Position numbers and translations under genes: made by a program
Notes under the pieces: generated by a model
The model's database searches: none
Told to the model about the DNA's origin: nothing
What the model saw: the letters and a program-made list of their open reading frames with translations, nothing else
Part shown: positions 53,355 through 62,352 of the stretch, piece after piece
Numbering within the stretch: the stretch's first letter is position 1
How the letters are laid out: every line of letters begins with the position of its first letter
Assembly (NCBI GenBank): GCA_022824945.1
Contig: JAJDYX010000010.1
Location: 174,571-238,570, forward strand
Length of the DNA: 64,000 nucleotides
Direction of reading: 5' to 3'
Source of the DNA: Candidatus Latescibacterota bacterium
Lineage (GTDB): Bacteria > Latescibacterota > UBA2968

Positions 53355-53493
53355 TGAGTCCTCCATGAGTTACAAACAAATTCTGCACACCGAATATGGT
53401 CTTGCAAGCGTATTCAGGACATAAAATAATATTAAATCATATTTTGCAAAGAACAATTTGCCCCTTCCAAATTTCATTCTGTTTCTCAGAAGG

Positions 53494-53509
53494 TTTGCAC
53501 TTGTGCAAA
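53494..53509. promoter_or_regulatory. Operator-like inverted repeat
   Basis: TTTGCAC (53494-53500) and GTGCAAA (53503-53509), a perfect 7-bp dyad with a 2-base centre, lie between the divergent genes at 53354 and 53592. GATAAAT, a possible -10, follows 3 bases downstream. A regulator-binding site is plausible, none is known. Confidence 0.4.
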
Positions 53510-53591
53510 TGGGATAAATAGAGTATGTATGAAAGTGGCGGGTTTTGTCGCGGAGCGAGTTCTCGAAAATATTTATAGAAATGGAGTTGAC

Positions 53592-55943
53592 ATGAAATAT
53601 TTGATACTGAATTTGTGGATTATTTTGTTTCTATTATTCGCTGGACGGGCAACTTCCGAGGTTGTGGATTCGCTGTCTGTTTTGGAAGAAGCTGTGAAAG
53701 CTGCGCCCAAAGATGGCGATGCATGGGTTGTGTTGGGCAATTTGTATCTCGATGCGGGTGAGATCGAGAAGGCGGATAATGCGTTTCGCAAGGGGATTCG
53801 GTATGCCGGGTCGGCGGAGGCTTATATTGGGGTGGGACGGGTGTATATGGCGCGGGGACCAACGCGGGCGCGACAGGGGTTGCCGTATTTTCGGATGGCG
53901 CGGACAAAGGATCCGAAGTCGATAGATGCCGAGTTGTATCTCGCGCGTGCAAAGGTGATGTTGCGCGATCTGGATGCTGAGGATGCGTTTCGCCGCGTGA
54001 TTGCAATAGCGCCGGATTACGCGCCGGTGTATTTGGAGTTGGCGGATTGGTATGTCAATAACAATTTTGAAATGTATTACGGCGAGATTCGCCTGCTGTA
54101 CGAAAAGTATCTGAGGCTGAGGCCGGGTGATGTCGATGCGCTTTACGGATTGGCGGTGTCTTATACCGAGGAGCAGAATTACCGGTCTGTCGTTGGGATT
54201 GGCGAGATGGCGTTGGCGAGAGATCCGGGGGAGGCGCGATTGTTGGCATTGCTTGCACAAGCTCACGCTGGTATGGGCGATCCGGATCGGGCATTGGCGT
54301 TGTTCGCGCAGTATTTCGATGCGATTCCAGCAGAAGAACGGGCGTTCTACAAAGATTTGCAGTTGGTGGCAAGGCCGGAGGAGTTGGAGGTTTATGAGTC
54401 GCTGCCCGAAGAAGAACGCGCAGCGTTTTTGACGACGTTTTGGCGCAAACGCGATTTGACGTTGATATCGGGTGGTCTTGCGCGCGAGGCAGAACACTAT
54501 CGCCGGGTGTGGTTCGCGCGGACGCATTTTGCGAAAGGTGTGCAGCCGTGGGACAGGCGTGGCGAGGTGTATATTCGGTATGGGGAGCCGGATTATCGGT
54601 CGCGGTCGCACGCGCCCAATGCCGTGCCGAGTGCTGAGGCTGAAGTGGTGAAGGAGCGGTTGGCTCTGGGTATTGAGGGATATTTTATCGAGTCGGGTGA
54701 CATGACTGAGGAGTCGTTTTTTGGCGGTGTGGATGAAGAGGAACTGGCGGAACTGGCGGTTCCGGATTACGATCTAATTGAACCGGCTTATCCCGTGTCG
54801 TTTAACGGACGGTCGATGCCGTGGGAGTCGTGGATTTACACGCAGGTTGGCGGTGGTGTGGAATTTGTGTTTGTGGATGAGTTGCTCAATGGCAAGTGGC
54901 AGTTTCCCCCGCTGCCAGATGGTTCGCGCATGTCGGGCGAACGGCTGTCCGCGCTTTTGCGAACCCATCCGGGCGCAGTGTTGAACGATGTGGTGGCTTC
55001 CACGCCGGAGTATTTTGATTTGCCACCGGGGATTGAACCGCTGGCGTTTTATTACGATGTGGCGCGTTTTAGAAGAGAAGAGGGTAAGACCGGGGTCGAG
55101 GTGTATTACGGGGTGCCGACGCTGGAGGTGGATATTGAAAATGAGAGTGGGCATGTGCGTCGTTCGGTGGTGATTTCAGACGATGAGGGCGAGGAGGTGT
55201 TTCGGACGCGGGATGATTTGCATTTTGGGGGTATTGATTCCACGCTGTTGAAGAAGGGGACATTTGTGCCCGATCTGGCTTATCTGGAAGTGCCACCTGG
55301 GACCTATCGCATGGCGGTGCATTTGGCCGATGTAAATTCGGGTAAGTGGGGGGTTTATGTGCAGGATTTGGAAGCGCCGACATTTTCCGATTCACTGGCG
55401 ATGAGCGATCTGGAATTGGCGTGGTCCATTAGTGAGGGAGGAGGGTTTCACGACAAATACCGCAAGGCCGATGTGTGGGTGATGCCCATGCCGTCGCGCA
55501 GTTTTGTGAATGATCGCAGCGTGTTTGTGTATTATGAGGTCTATAATTTAAAACGCGATGAATTTGGGCAGACGCGATACAAAGTGTCCTATACGATTCA
55601 GCAGGATGTGCGGTCGGGTTCTTCGATTTTTGGGCTGTTGAGTGGGGGATTCAAAAGATTGATGGCGAGGGGTAAAAAACCACAGGTGGCGGTGAGTTAT
55701 GAGCATGTGGGGCGAGATGTGTGGGAGCCGATTCATCTGGAGCTGGATTCCGAAAAGATGATCCTGGGCCTCAATCAGGTTGAGGTTGAAGTGACGGATT
55801 TGTTGAGTGGTCAATCCGTGAAACGCGAGGCTATTTTCAGGTTGGAACCAGCGCCTCAGGTAGCCGAGAGGCAACGGGGAATTCAGGGTGATGATGCGCG
55901 GCAGGGTAGGCGCGGGCGGCGGGGTGAGAGACAACGGCGTTGA
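53592..55943 (+). CDS. TPR-GWxTD protein
   Basis: A 783-residue exported protein. The ATG at 53592 (GGAG upstream) begins a signal peptide. Residues ~25-275 hold tetratricopeptide repeats (e.g. DAWVVLGNLYLDAGEIEKAD). Residues ~290-400 resemble the GWxTD domain: FWRKRDLTL, HYRRVWFARTHFAKG, RRGEVYIRYGEPD; the GW.TD core reads VQPWDRRGEVY here. The C-terminal ~380 residues are beta-rich and include a late Arg/Gln-rich basic tail (QRGIQGDDARQGRRGRRGERQ). GWxTD proteins are typical of Bacteroidetes/Chlorobi/Gemmatimonadetes-type genomes and have no established biochemical role. Divergent from the TlpA fusion gene. Confidence 0.85.
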   Translation: MKYLILNLWIILFLLFAGRATSEVVDSLSVLEEAVKAAPKDGDAWVVLGNLYLDAGEIEKADNAFRKGIRYAGSAEAYIGVGRVYMARGPTRARQGLPYFRMARTKDPKSIDAELYLARAKVMLRDLDAEDAFRRVIAIAPDYAPVYLELADWYVNNNFEMYYGEIRLLYEKYLRLRPGDVDALYGLAVSYTEEQNYRSVVGIGEMALARDPGEARLLALLAQAHAGMGDPDRALALFAQYFDAIPAEERAFYKDLQLVARPEELEVYESLPEEERAAFLTTFWRKRDLTLISGGLAREAEHYRRVWFARTHFAKGVQPWDRRGEVYIRYGEPDYRSRSHAPNAVPSAEAEVVKERLALGIEGYFIESGDMTEESFFGGVDEEELAELAVPDYDLIEPAYPVSFNGRSMPWESWIYTQVGGGVEFVFVDELLNGKWQFPPLPDGSRMSGERLSALLRTHPGAVLNDVVASTPEYFDLPPGIEPLAFYYDVARFRREEGKTGVEVYYGVPTLEVDIENESGHVRRSVVISDDEGEEVFRTRDDLHFGGIDSTLLKKGTFVPDLAYLEVPPGTYRMAVHLADVNSGKWGVYVQDLEAPTFSDSLAMSDLELAWSISEGGGFHDKYRKADVWVMPMPSRSFVNDRSVFVYYEVYNLKRDEFGQTRYKVSYTIQQDVRSGSSIFGLLSGGFKRLMARGKKPQVAVSYEHVGRDVWEPIHLELDSEKMILGLNQVEVEVTDLLSGQSVKREAIFRLEPAPQVAERQRGIQGDDARQGRRGRRGERQRR

Positions 55944-55968
55944 GTGGTGAGTTTTAAGAGAAAAACAA

Positions 55969-56001
55969 GAGGCGGTCACAGTTGTGTGATCGCCTTTTTT
56001 T
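55969..56001 (+). terminator. Terminator after the GWxTD gene
   Basis: AGGCGGTCACA and TGTGATCGCCT around a GTTG loop, with a 7-T run after; one G-T pair interrupts. It starts 26 bases past the stop at 55943. Confidence 0.85.
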
Positions 56002-56046
56002 ATGCGCCGGGTGGTGTCCAGCCCAGATCGCCGAACCGTATCCCAC

Positions 56047-56742
56047 CTACTTCAAGTGCCGGTCGAAAAATTCAATGGTTCTGGGCCAGGATGTGTGGTC
56101 GCCTGCTTCGTTGTAGCGAGAGCCGGTAAAGTCCATGAAAGCGTGGCCGGCGTTGGGGTAAGCGAAGAATTCGTGTTCTTTGGCGTGGTGGGTGAGTTTG
56201 GTGTCGAGAATTTTCATGTCTTCGGGAGATGGGTTCTGGTCTGTTTCGCCAAAGTGGAACATGAGCGGGCAGGCAATGTCGGCGGTTCGTTCGAAAGGAG
56301 ACGGGATGTTTTCACCCAGGGCAGTCATCGTGTTGCCACCGTAATAGGCAACGGCGGCTTTGAAGCCGGGAATGGCGGCGGCCATAAGATAGGCTACGCG
56401 GCCGCCCATGCAAAAGCCAGTGATGCCGAGGGCGTTGTTATCGACTCTGGGGTGATCGTTCAGGAAAGCAATGGTGGCTTCGACGTCGGCGATCATCTCC
56501 AGGTCTTTGAGGGTGCCTGGACTTCGCGTGTCATTGATGCCCAGGCGGTGGTAGAGGTCGGGCGCCGCGGCGACATAGCCATCTTCTGAGAGACGGTCAC
56601 ACATGGCATGAATGAAAGTATCGGTGCCACCGGCATGCATGCCGACGACGACACCGGGAAAGGGACCGTCGCCATCGGGGAGGGAGAGATAAAGGCCCAT
56701 GTTTTGGCCGTTGACGGGAATGGTTTCAGTGAAAGTTGGCAT
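56047..56742 (-). CDS. Dienelactone hydrolase-family protein
   Basis: A 231-residue alpha/beta hydrolase. The catalytic Cys sits in GFCMGGR (near 118) and the His in YPNAGHAFMD near 200, with an Asp-containing segment before (FGETDQNPSPEDM); this is the Cys-His-Asp triad of dienelactone hydrolases. True substrates range widely. ATG at 56742 with AGGAGA eight bases upstream. It stands next to the ROK kinase gene but on its own. Confidence 0.92.
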   Translation of the reverse strand: MPTFTETIPVNGQNMGLYLSLPDGDGPFPGVVVGMHAGGTDTFIHAMCDRLSEDGYVAAAPDLYHRLGINDTRSPGTLKDLEMIADVEATIAFLNDHPRVDNNALGITGFCMGGRVAYLMAAAIPGFKAAVAYYGGNTMTALGENIPSPFERTADIACPLMFHFGETDQNPSPEDMKILDTKLTHHAKEHEFFAYPNAGHAFMDFTGSRYNEAGDHTSWPRTIEFFDRHLK

Positions 56743-56847
56743 TGGGAATCTCCTTTGCGTCCATTGCGGGTTTCCTCGCGTTTTTATTCCGGAAGTAGAG
56801 TCCGTAATGAACTTCAAAAATGTCTAAATTTCAAGTTAAAAAAGCGG

Positions 56848-57792
56848 TCAGTGTTGTATCCGTTGTTTTGCAAGCGCGACTGCGCCGAGAAGTACGGAGT
56901 GGTTTTTGAGTTTGGCAGGGGCGATTCTGAGGTGTGGACGGTGAACCGGCATGAGGAATCGACGGGTTTCTCTGTATAGCGGTTCAAATAGAATGCGTCC
57001 TGCGTTTGAGACGCCGCCTCCGATGACGATGACATCGGGGGCGAATGCATTTACAGCCATTGCCAGCCCCTGTCCGAGGTCGGTGCAGATTTCATCGACG
57101 AGCGCTCTGGCATAAGGGTCTCCAGAACGCGCGGTGTCGAATAGGGTTTTGGCTGTGATGGGGTTGTTGTTTGCGGTCCGTGTGATTGCGATGCCTTTGC
57201 GCGGGTGTTTTTGCACTGCTGCTGTTGCGCGCTGGCCGATGGCAGTGCCCGAGCACAGGGCTTCGAGACAGCCGCGATTGCCGCAATCGCATTGGGGTCC
57301 GTCGCGCACGATGGGCACATGTCCGAGTTCGCCGGCATATCCGTTGCCGCCGCGGTAGATTTCGCCGTGGATGATGATGCCCGCGCCGATGCCAGTGCTG
57401 ACGGTGTAGTAGATGATGTGGCGGCTGTTTTTGCCCGCACCAGAAGTAAATTCTCCCAGTGCGCCCACGTTGGCATCGTTGTCGATTATTGCGGGTACGC
57501 CGAGGTGTTGTTCGACAATTTCCGGCAGTGGGCAATCGTCCCATCCCAAGACGTGGGTGGAGTTGACGATGCGCTGTGTGTCAAAGTTGACGGGACCGCC
57601 AAATCCTATGCCACAGGCCAATACGGATGATTGTGAGATCAGTGTTTTGCTTGCGGCGAGTATGAGGTCAATTCTTTTGTCGGCGTGGTCTGCGCGATCT
57701 GTTTGGTGCTGGATGTGTTTGATGACGCGGCCGTCGGGCGTGGCAAGAGCAAGGCCAAATTGGGTACCGCCGATGTCAATGGCGAGGATCAT
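56848..57792 (-). CDS. ROK-family sugar kinase
   Basis: A 314-residue cytoplasmic ROK kinase. ATP-binding DIGGTQFGLAL near residue 5, sugar-site GFGGPVNFD and DNDANVGALGE, and the zinc-binding CDCGNRGCLEA near 175 with its upstream His (GELGHVP). Glucokinase or N-acetylmannosamine kinase are the usual assignments; the sugar is not decided. The ATG at 57792 overlaps the exporter stop as ATGA, so they are co-translated. Confidence 0.93.
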   Translation of the reverse strand: MILAIDIGGTQFGLALATPDGRVIKHIQHQTDRADHADKRIDLILAASKTLISQSSVLACGIGFGGPVNFDTQRIVNSTHVLGWDDCPLPEIVEQHLGVPAIIDNDANVGALGEFTSGAGKNSRHIIYYTVSTGIGAGIIIHGEIYRGGNGYAGELGHVPIVRDGPQCDCGNRGCLEALCSGTAIGQRATAAVQKHPRKGIAITRTANNNPITAKTLFDTARSGDPYARALVDEICTDLGQGLAMAVNAFAPDVIVIGGGVSNAGRILFEPLYRETRRFLMPVHRPHLRIAPAKLKNHSVLLGAVALAKQRIQH

Positions 57793-59024
57793 GGTGTGGC
57801 TCCAGATGGCAATAGCGTGCGGCGCACGAGCAGGGCAATGACGCCTGAAATGGCAATGGCTGTGACCATAGAGATGGATGAGGCGCTGTAAAACTGACTG
57901 AAGAGGGTGACAAATAATCCCGCTGTGCTCATTTGTATAAATCCCATAAGTGCGGAGGCGAGTCCGGCTTTTTCCGGATAGGGTACGATTGCGCCAGCCA
58001 TTGCCTGGGGGCGCACCATACCGCCGCCTATTGTGAATAAACACATTGGGGCGATGATGGTGATGACCGAAAATACGCCCGCGAGTTTGAGTCCCAACAG
58101 GAGCAGGCCCGCGCCCGCTGCGATCAGGCTGCCAATTTGAATGATGCGTGCGCTGCCGAGGCGATTGTTGAGACGGCCAGATAAAAATGCGCCGATCATG
58201 AGTCCCACGGCGACCGATCCAAAACAGAGGCCGTAGAGTTGGGGAGAGACGCCCAACTCGGTGATGAGTACGAAAGATGAGTTTGTGATAAAGGCAAACA
58301 TGCCCCAGAATAAGATGGCGACCATAAAGGTATATCCGAGGTACTGGCGGCTGGACAAGAGGTCGCGGTAATTGGCTATCATGCGCGTTGGATTCAGGGC
58401 TGTGGGGTCTATCATGTTATTGGTCTCGGGTACTGCCCAGAGGTAGCCAAAGAAGAATAGGGCGCCCAGCGCACTGAGTACGACAAAGACGGCGTGCCAT
58501 CCAAAATAGGTTTGTAAGAATCCACCGATTACGGGTGCGAGTATGGGGGCGAGGGCAATGGCTGTGGCCATGTAGGACATTATTCTGGCGGCGTGGATTT
58601 CGCCGTATATGTCGCGTACTACAGCGCGGCTTACAGAAGGGCCACTGCCGCCAGCGAATCCCTGCAGTACGCGAGCCAGGACAAGAGCGCCCACTGTGGG
58701 TGCAAATAGGCAGCCCAGGCCCGCGAGGGCGTAACAGGCCAGGCCGATGAGCAATATAGGGCGGCGACCATATCGGTCGGAGAGGGGGCCAAAGACGAGT
58801 TGTGCAGTGCCCAGTGCTATTAAGAAGAAGGTGACGGCGGGCTGGATTTGGGTGGGTTGGGTTTGAAACTCCTCAACCATTGCGGGCATGGAGGGCAAAA
58901 ACATGTCAATGGATAAGGGGGGCAGGCCAGATAGGCCGGTTAGCAAGATGGGAATGAGTATGCGAGATGTGGGAGATTGTTGTTCTGCACTCAAATTATA
59001 TCCTTTTATGGGTCGGAGAGGCAT
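57789..59024 (-). CDS. MFS transporter, Bcr/CflA family
   Basis: A 411-residue protein with 12 TM segments and the Bcr/CflA-type start (LIPILLTGLSGLPPLSIDMFLPSMPAM) plus the MFS motif A loop GPLSDRYGRRP near residue 75. Drug-efflux proton antiport is the family norm; here the coupling to a ROK kinase gene might also hint at a sugar or peptidoglycan-derived substrate. GAGGCAG precedes the ATG. Confidence 0.92.
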   Translation of the reverse strand: MPLRPIKGYNLSAEQQSPTSRILIPILLTGLSGLPPLSIDMFLPSMPAMVEEFQTQPTQIQPAVTFFLIALGTAQLVFGPLSDRYGRRPILLIGLACYALAGLGCLFAPTVGALVLARVLQGFAGGSGPSVSRAVVRDIYGEIHAARIMSYMATAIALAPILAPVIGGFLQTYFGWHAVFVVLSALGALFFFGYLWAVPETNNMIDPTALNPTRMIANYRDLLSSRQYLGYTFMVAILFWGMFAFITNSSFVLITELGVSPQLYGLCFGSVAVGLMIGAFLSGRLNNRLGSARIIQIGSLIAAGAGLLLLGLKLAGVFSVITIIAPMCLFTIGGGMVRPQAMAGAIVPYPEKAGLASALMGFIQMSTAGLFVTLFSQFYSASSISMVTAIAISGVIALLVRRTLLPSGATP

Positions 59025-59053
59025 TACTGCCTCGATTTCTGTAAGAGAGGGGA

Positions 59054-59281
59054 CTAAATCAGGAATATGACAAACCAGATAATGATCAGGGCGATAAAGG
59101 GCGAGATGTCCAGCCCACCCATGTCGGGCAACAGACGGCGAATGGGTTCGAGCACCGGGTCTGTGATGGCATATATTATTCTGATGAGTGGATTATATGG
59201 ATTGGGATTTATCCATGAGATGAGTGCCCGCGCAATGATGATGTAGCCGTAAATTGTGAGGAGGTTTGCTAACAAGAACAT
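59054..59281 (-). CDS. YggT family membrane protein
   Basis: A 75-residue, two-TM protein matching the single YggT repeat: LLTIYGYIIIARALISWINPNPYNPLI and the DPVLEPIRRLLP turn. Related proteins affect osmotic tolerance and cell division protein placement, but the role is not settled. It lies in the same direction as the exporter with a 29-base gap. Confidence 0.93.
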   Translation of the reverse strand: MFLLANLLTIYGYIIIARALISWINPNPYNPLIRIIYAITDPVLEPIRRLLPDMGGLDISPFIALIIIWFVIFLI

Positions 59282-59405
59282 AAGAGGACCTTTCGCAATA
59301 GGTTTCAGGGGCGATGTGATAAATTATTCGTTTGCGCGAGAAAAGCAACGGAAAAGCCACGACTGATCGGCGCGTGTTTTTTGGGCACCAGAGGCTTTTT
59401 GGATG

Positions 59406-59434
59406 TTGCACACGTTAGAAAAATTTGATATTAA
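59406..59434 (+). promoter_or_regulatory. Candidate promoter of the M16 gene
   Basis: TTGCAC (59406-59411) and TATTAA (59429-59434) are 17 bases apart, upstream of the ATG at 59473. The matches are weak, but the 17-base spacing matches the other promoters here. Confidence 0.35.
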
Positions 59435-59472
59435 TAAGCGATCAACTAACCACTGACTGCGAGGACTTTGTA

Positions 59473-62187
59473 ATGCGCTCTGTATATTTTCTTCTGATCT
59501 GTCTTTGGCCGATGCACGCCCTGGCAAGTTTGCCGCCCTACCAAAAGGTCGCCGATGTTTCGCTTGCAGGGTCGCTTTCTCTCCAGCACTATCACCTCGC
59601 CAATGGCCTTCAGGTTGCGATTGTGGAAGACGATACCCGACCCGTCGTGACGTGCCAAATCGCCTATCGCGTGGGGTCCGCTCACGAAGCACCTGGTCGG
59701 CAGGGCATGGCGCATCTGGTTGAGCACCTCGTGGTGGATCGCTCATTTTTAGAATCGTTCTACCTTTCGGACACGCCACACGCCAATGCCAGTACGTCGA
59801 GAGATGGCACGAAATACTACGCGACTGTTCCCAAAGCGCAATTGGACGCGCTGATCGCCAGTTTTGCACGCGGTATGACACGGTTTGACGTTTCGCGGGA
59901 AGCATTCGACCTCGAAAAAGAGGTCGTTCTGGGTGAATGGGCGAGAAGTGCAAGTCTTGCGCGTCGGCTTTTATATAAAAAGTTATATGCTCGTATGTTT
60001 GCAGGACATCCCTATCAGTACGATATTTTGGGCCATCGAGATACGATTAAGACTTTTACTCTGGAGCAAGCAATCGCATTTCACAGGCGTTATTACGTGC
60101 CGAATAATGCGTGTCTTGTCATTGTAGGCGATGTAGAAGGGGCTGATATTTTGCCCGTTGTGGTTCAACATTTTGGAGGGATTCCGAAGGACGAGGGGTT
60201 TGTGCACAAAGATATTGATTCGCTGGATGGCGCGTCTGTACCCCAGGATTCCATTCAATCTACAACTGATCTGCATTCTTCTGTTTGGGGTGTCTGGCAT
60301 GTTCCAATAGATACGCATCCAGACTCTTACCCATTGTATTTGTTTTTCAAAGTCCTTTTCGAAGGTGAATATTCTCTTCCTCGCCAGAGCCTGGTCGGTT
60401 CGGGAAAAGTGCTTCAGCTAAGCTACTCTCAGTATGTTCTGCGCAATAAAGGGCTGTTTTATTATATCGTTGATTTACCCTCGGGTGTGGATTATGACGT
60501 CGGGGAAATGCCGAAGATTATTCAAACGGCTGTCGACTCTTTGTCTGAGGAGCATTTGTTGTTAGCGAGAAACGAAGCGCGGAAGGTTTTATATCGCATG
60601 ATAACCAGTCAGACTCGTCTGGCAAACGCGATATCTTTTGGTTTTATTTGTGTCAATGACCCTGCCTTTGATCTCAAGTGGATGCAGAATTTTGATGAGA
60701 TTACTGTGGCAGATGTCAAGCGGGTGGCAAAGCAATATCTTTTGGACCAGCCGCCCCACACCTTTCTCCTGATTTCGGCTCCAGAACGAGTACCATCATG
60801 GAATGCGTGGATTTATGTGGGCATTTTGGGGGTTCTCGTGATCCTGGGGGGATGCTGGTACTGGCGACGGCGAGCATTTGCTGTCGGATTATTTGCAGTC
60901 TTTTGCAATGTTTCGGCAGCAGATGCAGAAATCCCCAATCACAAGATATATTATGTTCAGGATACGCGCGTGCCGCAAACGCGGCTTTCAATGAGGTATT
61001 ATACAGGGGGGGATTTGCAGGAGACAATGGAGACGCGCGGTTTGTCCTTTGCTTTTTTTCGACTGATTGATCTGGCGTTACACGAGGACGAAAAAAAAGA
61101 AATGGACCGGCTTGGCGCAGAGTTCTGGTTCAATATTTCTGATCGATATGTCACTGTTGGCCTGACTGTGTTTAGTGAAAATTTGGATGCAGCCTTAAAA
61201 CGCCTGAAAGCGATGATGGAAGATCTCAAATTTTCTGAAGAACTGCTGAATAGGGAACGGGCGCGGATCAGAGACGATTTTGAGGATTATGTTGATGACC
61301 ATGATATAACAGAGGTTTTTCGCTATCATTTGTATTACGACAAAGACCGCCAGCGGATAGGTTCGCGCACAGCAGTTGAAAATTTGACAGCGCAAGACTT
61401 ACAACAATTTTGGGATCAAACCTTGCGTGCACAAGTCCTCTTTTTTAGAGTGACTTCCGATCTGAGTAAGTCGGAAATTGAACGCAGTTTGCGCGTGATG
61501 ACAGATAACCGACCTCGGGATGGTTTTTCGCCACTTCCCCGGCCAAAACGCAAAGAAATTGCCGGTGTGCATGCTATCATTTCTCCGTCTTTCCATTTGA
61601 CTGATAATTGCTATTGGCTAACCAATGGTTTGCCCCGCACAAATGAGGATTGGTTTGCACAAGCGGTTTTGGTCAATGCGCTAAACCGCCTTTTGTTTAT
61701 TCGGCTTCGCGACCAGAAGGGCTGGTGTTATTCGACTGGCGTGATTATTGACGAAAGGACGTCACCACCAGTACTGTATTTTTGGGCTAATCCTCGAGGT
61801 GTTTATACCTCTGAGCTTGTTCCCGAGATGTTTCGGTTGATTTACCATTGTTTGTCCGAGCCAGATTTTTGGGCGCAGGTGGAGAAAGGTCGCGAAAGGC
61901 TCAAGCGGGCATATCATTTGCAACTCGGTCCGCAGACCAGGCTCAATCAGCAGGTGCGCTATGACCGCGATGGGGTGCCTGTTCTTTCGCTGGAGGAATA
62001 CGAATCAGCTATAGATCGGGTGACAGAGGAGGATATTCGCCGCGTTTTCAGGCGACTGTTGAACCATCAGGTCAAGGATTTTTTGATGCTTTTTTTTGGG
62101 GATGCCGACCGCATTAAAGACGCATTGAGGCGGGGGGATATCATGGGTAGGACAACGGTTTTTGATATTCAAACGTTGATTGAGTAA
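59473..62187 (+). CDS. Double M16 peptidase with internal membrane segment and second signal-like sequence
   Basis: A 904-residue protein. Signal peptide of ~20 residues; N-terminal M16 module (~35-440) with the active zinc site HLVEH at residues 81-85 and downstream Glu in FDLEKEVVLGEWAR. Then a TM segment near 443-465 and a basic stretch followed by a second signal-like segment (RRRAFAVGLFAVFCNVSAADA). A second M16-like module follows to the end but lacks HxxEH (SFAFFRLIDLALHED in its place). It reads as a fusion of an active and an inactive M16 protein, like PqqL-type or zinc-protease pairs. The ATG at 59473 has GAGGAC upstream. Confidence 0.9.
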   Translation: MRSVYFLLICLWPMHALASLPPYQKVADVSLAGSLSLQHYHLANGLQVAIVEDDTRPVVTCQIAYRVGSAHEAPGRQGMAHLVEHLVVDRSFLESFYLSDTPHANASTSRDGTKYYATVPKAQLDALIASFARGMTRFDVSREAFDLEKEVVLGEWARSASLARRLLYKKLYARMFAGHPYQYDILGHRDTIKTFTLEQAIAFHRRYYVPNNACLVIVGDVEGADILPVVVQHFGGIPKDEGFVHKDIDSLDGASVPQDSIQSTTDLHSSVWGVWHVPIDTHPDSYPLYLFFKVLFEGEYSLPRQSLVGSGKVLQLSYSQYVLRNKGLFYYIVDLPSGVDYDVGEMPKIIQTAVDSLSEEHLLLARNEARKVLYRMITSQTRLANAISFGFICVNDPAFDLKWMQNFDEITVADVKRVAKQYLLDQPPHTFLLISAPERVPSWNAWIYVGILGVLVILGGCWYWRRRAFAVGLFAVFCNVSAADAEIPNHKIYYVQDTRVPQTRLSMRYYTGGDLQETMETRGLSFAFFRLIDLALHEDEKKEMDRLGAEFWFNISDRYVTVGLTVFSENLDAALKRLKAMMEDLKFSEELLNRERARIRDDFEDYVDDHDITEVFRYHLYYDKDRQRIGSRTAVENLTAQDLQQFWDQTLRAQVLFFRVTSDLSKSEIERSLRVMTDNRPRDGFSPLPRPKRKEIAGVHAIISPSFHLTDNCYWLTNGLPRTNEDWFAQAVLVNALNRLLFIRLRDQKGWCYSTGVIIDERTSPPVLYFWANPRGVYTSELVPEMFRLIYHCLSEPDFWAQVEKGRERLKRAYHLQLGPQTRLNQQVRYDRDGVPVLSLEEYESAIDRVTEEDIRRVFRRLLNHQVKDFLMLFFGDADRIKDALRRGDIMGRTTVFDIQTLIE

Positions 62188-62204
62188 TAATTTCCTTTAT
62201 ACTC

Positions 62205-62233
62205 TTGACGTTGTTTTTGAAGTTGGGTATGTT
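62205..62233 (+). promoter_or_regulatory. Promoter of small RNA candidate 1
   Basis: TTGACG (62205-62210) and TATGTT (62228-62233) are 17 bases apart. Transcription would begin at about 62240-62241, right at the hairpin. Confidence 0.55.
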
Positions 62234-62241
62234 TTATGTAT

Positions 62242-62316
62242 AGCGGGTTGCCTCAGCATTTCTGTTTATTTCCTCCCTCCCGATAAATAGAGTGCTGTTG
62301 GCAGCCCGCTTTTTTT
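62242..62316 (+). ncRNA. Small RNA candidate 1 (C-rich loop)
   Basis: AGCGGGTTGCC (62242-62252) pairs with GGCAGCCCGCT (62300-62310), with inner stems CAGCA/TGCTG and TGTTTAT/ATAAATA. The 13-base loop, TTCCTCCCTCCCG (62270-62282), is C-rich and complementary to a Shine-Dalgarno-like GGAGG. Seven T follow the stem. It has its own promoter and lies 54 bases past the M16 stop, so it could also just end the M16 transcript. Loop 62273-62283 is exactly complementary to 62383-62392-adjacent bases of RNA candidate 2. Confidence 0.6.
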
Positions 62317-62317
62317 A

Positions 62318-62346
62318 TTGACAGGGTTATTTTTGGAATTTATTTT
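62318..62346 (+). promoter_or_regulatory. Promoter of small RNA candidate 2
   Basis: Consensus TTGACA (62318-62323) and TATTTT (62341-62346), 17 bases apart. It lies immediately behind the T-run of candidate 1. Predicted start near 62353. Confidence 0.6.
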
Positions 62347-62352
62347 GCTTTT

